Assembly: GCA_009885955.1 (NCBI GenBank)
Contig: VFJS01000031.1
Coordinates: forward strand, 124,001 to 188,000
Length of the DNA stretch: 64,000 nt
Reading direction: 5' to 3'
Source: Spirochaetia bacterium
GTDB taxonomy: Bacteria > Spirochaetota > UBA4802 > UBA5550
In this document: in pieces, positions 61,360-64,000 of the stretch
Position numbering within the stretch: position 1 is the stretch's first letter
Layout of the letters: each line of letters opens with the position of its first letter
The notes under the pieces: generated by a model
The model's database searches: none
Told to the model about the DNA's origin: nothing
What the model saw: only the letters and a program-made list of their open reading frames with translations
Translations under genes and position numbers: made by a program

Positions 61360-62499
61360 TCACTTTACCGTTGAAACTTCCTTTTCGTCCTTATCATAAA
61401 TGATCGACCCGAAATTATTCAATTTAACCGGGATCTCCTTATTCAGGATATACTTCTTCTCAAAGGATAGAGGGCCCGTGGTGAAAATTGCCTCCCTGGG
61501 CCCCTTCCCTTTATCCGATGACTTCCTGATTGACACCGTATACTTTTCCACGCGCTGCCCCTCGCGGTCGGGCCTGCTGTCAACGCCTGTGCCCAGCCTG
61601 ATTTCGGGCCATCTCGGAGAGTTATCGGAGCCATTCTGACTGGCTGTCTCATGGATGCCGAAGTTCTTTGACCTGTAGGTTATTTTCGACGCATAGACCG
61701 GGAAGTCCCGGTAAACCGGCACGTCCCTTGTGCGCGTCACATTCCTGGAGGAATATACCGGGACATCTTTACATTTGGTAACCTTCTTGCTTGCCCCGGA
61801 TCCCGTGGACTGGTACGATGTGGAGCACTCCTCCTTTTTGCCGCTCTGGTACTGCTCGGATTCGGTATAGATTTCGGACCTGATACCCACCTGCCTCTTT
61901 TCATAACTGCGGATATCCCTGATCCTTGAGATCTCCCTCACATCATCCCCTTTGACCTCCCCCTCCCAGTCGGTTTTCTGTGACCAGGCGTAACGCTCAT
62001 GGGGGATGACTCTCTCCCAGTTCACCTTATTGACAAGATAGACAGCCTCTTTTGTCGAAAAGCCCCATATGAGAAGGCCGGCGATAACAACTGCCGCAAT
62101 CCCCCCGATTTTCACGAACTTGCTGCTGAACCAGCTCTTTTTACCTGTATCCGCTGGAGGCTGATCTGCAGCCGGGGCCTGTTCCTTCCCTTTTAAATCA
62201 AAATAATTCCTGACACTGTCATCCCTGGCAACTCCGCAGTTTGTGCATTTTCCGTCCTTCTGTGAGATGAGGGATCCGCAGTAGGAGCAGACCCAGTCCG
62301 GGCCTTTTTTGAATGTATCCGCCTGCCCCTCGTCTGTGACAAGCTCGTCGATCTCTTTACGGTAAAATTTTATGGTGTCGTCCCTGGTAAAGCCGCACTG
62401 GGCGCAAACCCTGAAATCGCCCCTTACCCCCTTGTTTCCACACCGCGGGCAGTCCCAGTATTCATAAACATATTCTTCCTTTATCCGTTCGTCAGTCAT
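61360..62499 (-). CDS. zinc-ribbon membrane protein of unknown function
   Basis: A 379-residue protein. Two zinc-ribbon pairs at the N-terminus (CPRC...CAQC at about 17-37 and CSYC...CTNC at about 70-88), a linker rich in Ala/Pro/Asp, one membrane helix (about 130-150, GGIAAVVIAGLLIWGF), and an extracytoplasmic C-terminal domain with repeated charged motifs (SRNVTRTRDVPVYRDFPVYASK). The repeated RDVPVY-like segments are notable. The function is unknown. The start at 62499 has a GGAGGG site; the ATG at 62514 has none. It is alone, downstream of a possible noncoding RNA. Confidence 0.75.
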   Translation of the reverse strand: MTDERIKEEYVYEYWDCPRCGNKGVRGDFRVCAQCGFTRDDTIKFYRKEIDELVTDEGQADTFKKGPDWVCSYCGSLISQKDGKCTNCGVARDDSVRNYFDLKGKEQAPAADQPPADTGKKSWFSSKFVKIGGIAAVVIAGLLIWGFSTKEAVYLVNKVNWERVIPHERYAWSQKTDWEGEVKGDDVREISRIRDIRSYEKRQVGIRSEIYTESEQYQSGKKEECSTSYQSTGSGASKKVTKCKDVPVYSSRNVTRTRDVPVYRDFPVYASKITYRSKNFGIHETASQNGSDNSPRWPEIRLGTGVDSRPDREGQRVEKYTVSIRKSSDKGKGPREAIFTTGPLSFEKKYILNKEIPVKLNNFGSIIYDKDEKEVSTVK

Positions 62500-62669
62500 T
62501 GCCTGTCCCTCCATTAAGTAGTTTGATGATAGTGGCAGAAATAAGAATTTCTGTCAATTTCATTTTGCTCCTATCGGGGTGATAATATTTTATAATCTGC
62601 AGCTGATTTGCCCCGGTAGAAAAAAAGCAAAAAAAACTTTCCGAATCTCAAAAATTTTTCATTTTTAAT

Positions 62670-62698
62670 TTGACATAATCCAGCCCATTTGCTATAAT
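62670..62698 (+). promoter_or_regulatory. perfect consensus sigma-70 promoter
   Basis: TTGACA at 62670-62675 and TATAAT at 62693-62698 with exactly 17 bp between them. Transcription should start near 62705. No coding gene begins downstream before a strong terminator. Confidence 0.85.
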
Positions 62699-62704
62699 AT
62701 CGAT

Positions 62705-62946
62705 AGTTATATATCATTGACCGATAGTAAGGCAACCGGGGCAGAGGAAGTTAAAAAGGCACAAAAGTTAATATTCCCCCTCAGTAAGATAATAAGATCA
62801 AATGCCCTCTACAAGTCGATCAGTTTGCATAACGTACATAATCAATCCAGGTTAGTAATGTTGAGAATTTGTTTTCGGTTTTAGCAGCATGGATTGATAG
62901 GTGGAATAAAAGGGGCTGCCGGTTGTGGTAGCCCCTTTTATTTTAT
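62705..62946 (+). ncRNA. predicted structured noncoding RNA, about 240 nt, unidentified
   Basis: A transcript from the perfect promoter to the intrinsic terminator would be about 240 nt. It has a 9-bp inner stem (atcaatcca at 62841-62849 with tggattgat at 62890-62898) and a terminal 14-bp hairpin. It does not read like tmRNA, RNase P, or SRP RNA, and I cannot see the 6S layout clearly. It may be an unassigned housekeeping RNA, an sRNA or a leader with a short peptide. The start site is inferred. Confidence 0.55.
62907..62946 (+). terminator. strong intrinsic terminator
   Basis: A 14-bp stem (62907-62920 with 62927-62940, one G-T pair) with a 6-nt loop, followed by TTTTAT. This is the best rho-independent terminator in the window. 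Confidence 0.9.
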
Positions 62947-63070
62947 CATTCCCCCCTTTTATCCAAGAAAATTCATTGACATAATTTATATTTCAGGCTA
63001 TAATATGATCTCATAAAGGCACTTCTGTAAATCAATATTTGCTCCAGGGGCATACGAAGATAAAGATTAA

Positions 63071-63188
63071 GCCACAGAGGCTCAGAGACACAGAGAATTA
63101 ATGGCAAATTATACAAAAAACATAAAACAGGCATTAATATATTGATAATAGGTTTAATCATACTCTGTGCATCAGTGTCTCCATGGCT
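63071..63188. repeat. palindromic repeat of the CACAGAG family, copy 4
   Basis: Left arm gccacagaggctcagagac (63071-63089), right arm ctctgtgcatcagtgtctcc at 63163-63182 and atggct. The stem is slightly more decayed than the copy at 61256. It lies upstream of the binding-lipoprotein gene. Confidence 0.7.
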
Positions 63189-63308
63189 TACTTTTTTAGA
63201 CAGCACCTGATAAATACTGATATTCCACTGTATTTGTGCCTTAAAGGGAGCCGCCTGGCTGATGTAATCCGGGTTCCCATATCAGAAAAAAACTTTCAGG
63301 AGGTTCAC

Positions 63309-64000
63309 ATGTTAAAAAAAACATATTTAGTGGCGATACTGCTGGCAATATGCGTGGCGCTTGTTCCGGGCTGCAAAAAAAGCGGAATGACAGGTGTATC
63401 GGATAAGGAGATAGTTGTGGGCATTACCGGCCCGCTGACAGGGCCTGCTGCACCCTGGGGAAACCTGGGGAAAGGTGCAAAGGCATGGGCCGATTATGTA
63501 AATGCCCAGGGCGGTGTTAACGGCAGGATGATAAAAGTCATTCTTAAAGACGATGGATATAACCCAGCTAAGGCCCTGGCCAATCTGCAGGAGATGAAGG
63601 GGCAGATTTTTGCAGGAATCGGACTTCTTGGCACTGCAGTTGTAAACACATGCAGGGACTTTTTCCCTGACAACAAAATCGTACTTGTAAATGCCTACGG
63701 AAATACCAGGATGTGGGTAGGCTACCCCAAGGAGAAGATGAAATATGTTTTCGTCTCTTATCCCGACTACGAGGATGAGGCGGAATGGTTAACCGAGTAT
63801 GCCTATAAAAATCTTGGGAGCAGAAGTTTCTCTATATTTTACCAGAATGATGATTTCGGTAAACTGGGCCTTGTAGGAGTTGAAAAAGCGATCAAAAAGC
63901 TTTCCGGGGCAAAGCTAATCGGAAAGATCTCCTATGAAGTAAGCGAAAAGGCCCTGAGCACCCATGCGCTCAAGCTGAAGGAGTCAGGCGCCGATACAAT
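63309..64000 (+). CDS. LivK-like substrate-binding lipoprotein of an ABC transporter (3' end outside window)
   Basis: A periplasmic binding protein of the branched-chain amino acid (LivJ/LivK, type I periplasmic) group. A signal peptide ends in a lipobox ALVPGC (Cys near residue 22). The mature N-terminus EIVVGITGPLTGPAAPWG and GKGAKAWADYVNAQGGVNG are the family signature. About 230 residues are seen, with the second lobe starting (SRSFSIFYQNDDFGKLG); the gene runs past the window end. Many members bind amino acids, amides or aromatic compounds, so the ligand is unknown. AGGAGG lies 7 nt before ATG. It probably heads an operon of transporter genes to the right. Confidence 0.9.
   Translation, partial: MLKKTYLVAILLAICVALVPGCKKSGMTGVSDKEIVVGITGPLTGPAAPWGNLGKGAKAWADYVNAQGGVNGRMIKVILKDDGYNPAKALANLQEMKGQIFAGIGLLGTAVVNTCRDFFPDNKIVLVNAYGNTRMWVGYPKEKMKYVFVSYPDYEDEAEWLTEYAYKNLGSRSFSIFYQNDDFGKLGLVGVEKAIKKLSGAKLIGKISYEVSEKALSTHALKLKESGADT

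Larger units (their letters stand above)
62500..63308. other. 809-bp intergenic region: RNA gene and repeat
   Basis: It holds a perfect promoter (62670-62698), the predicted RNA ending at 62946 and a palindromic repeat (63071-63188). The part 62520-62660 shows nothing recognisable. A 17-codon frame beginning at 62800 lies inside the RNA but has no good ribosome site. Confidence 0.5.

Noticed and set aside
62705-62946. tmRNA, RNase P or SRP RNA
   Set aside because: No tRNA-like ends with a tag ORF, no RNase P core and no SRP GGAA/GCAG loop pattern could be recognised.
15064-63188. CRISPR array from the repeated CACAGAG, CACGGAT and CACGAAA units
   Set aside because: Copies are inverted pairs forming single hairpins and lie kilobases apart; there are no regularly spaced spacers and no cas genes.
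1-64000. Prophage, integrase or IS transposase
   Set aside because: I looked for capsid, integrase and transposase motifs in all large frames and found none; mobile signs are limited to short palindromic elements.

Overview
The window looks like a stretch of chromosome from a Gram-negative (diderm), probably anaerobic and flagellated bacterium of moderate GC. The diderm call rests on a FadL-type outer-membrane porin and several lipoboxes. Peptidoglycan is probably of the meso-DAP type, because MurE carries a DNPR signature. Anaerobic metabolism is suggested by a benzoyl-CoA reductase / 2-hydroxyacyl-CoA dehydratase type pair with its ATP-driven activase, by radical-SAM and Mo-cofactor genes, and by nickel-type small proteins. 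The mix (7TM-DISM/SpoIIE phosphatase, CheD-like protein, FlgM-like protein, dcw cluster, many palindromic interspersed repeats) fits an uncultured spirochaete (leptospira-like) or a deltaproteobacterial-type lineage. The sequence alone does not settle which.

Layout. 1-5.7 kb: the end of comEC; a CheD-like deamidase gene overlapped by a cereblon-type (CULT) domain gene; a small zinc-ribbon gene; a lipoprotein subtilase/P-domain protease without a propeptide, followed by a separate gene that looks like the missing propeptide. 5.7-11.5 kb: a two-CW protein, a FadL-like porin, a crotonase, a retropepsin-like protein, a degenerate hicBA module between two direct repeats, a cluster of short palindromes, and an SfsA-DUF123 fusion. 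12-16 kb: a CooT-like nickel protein, a His-rich protein, two dehydratase/reductase subunits and their activase. 16-19.7 kb: a frameshifted B12/radical-SAM gene and a surface-polysaccharide-type gene, lying between two 68-bp copies of the activase gene's 3' end. 19.7-35 kb (minus strand): a dcw cluster mraZ-rsmH-ftsL-murE-murF-mraY-murD-ftsW-murG-murC-ftsQ-ftsA-ftsZ, then an AmgK-like kinase. ftsI and murB are absent from it.

35-50 kb: a tRNA-Gly, a matrixin lipoprotein, a C1q-like lipoprotein, a palindromic element, a SLOG-like protein, an MFS exporter, a SemiSWEET, tRNA-Arg and tRNA-Pro, a FlgM-like protein, a 7TM-DISM/SpoIIE phosphatase, a fatty-acid hydroxylase, an acyltransferase-like membrane protein, a DUF2207 membrane protein and mobA/mobB. 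51-61 kb: a VapBC-like toxin-antitoxin whose promoter lies in a perfect palindrome, a peroxiredoxin, a sulfur-amino-acid cluster (cysK, metY, two more trans-sulfuration PLP enzymes, an IscR-like Rrf2 regulator), two paralogous lipoproteins, and an omega-amidase/aminotransferase pair. 61-64 kb: a zinc-ribbon membrane protein, a likely noncoding RNA with a perfect consensus promoter and strong terminator, and the start of a LivK-like binding lipoprotein.

The most interesting points are: (i) the coupling of a CULT domain (a cyclic-imide binding fold) with a CheD-like glutamine deamidase; (ii) the split subtilase/propeptide pair; (iii) the orphan noncoding RNA; (iv) the dehydratase operon with nickel-type proteins; and (v) several families of long palindromic repeats in intergenic positions. 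No IS transposase, prophage, rRNA or CRISPR array is visible.
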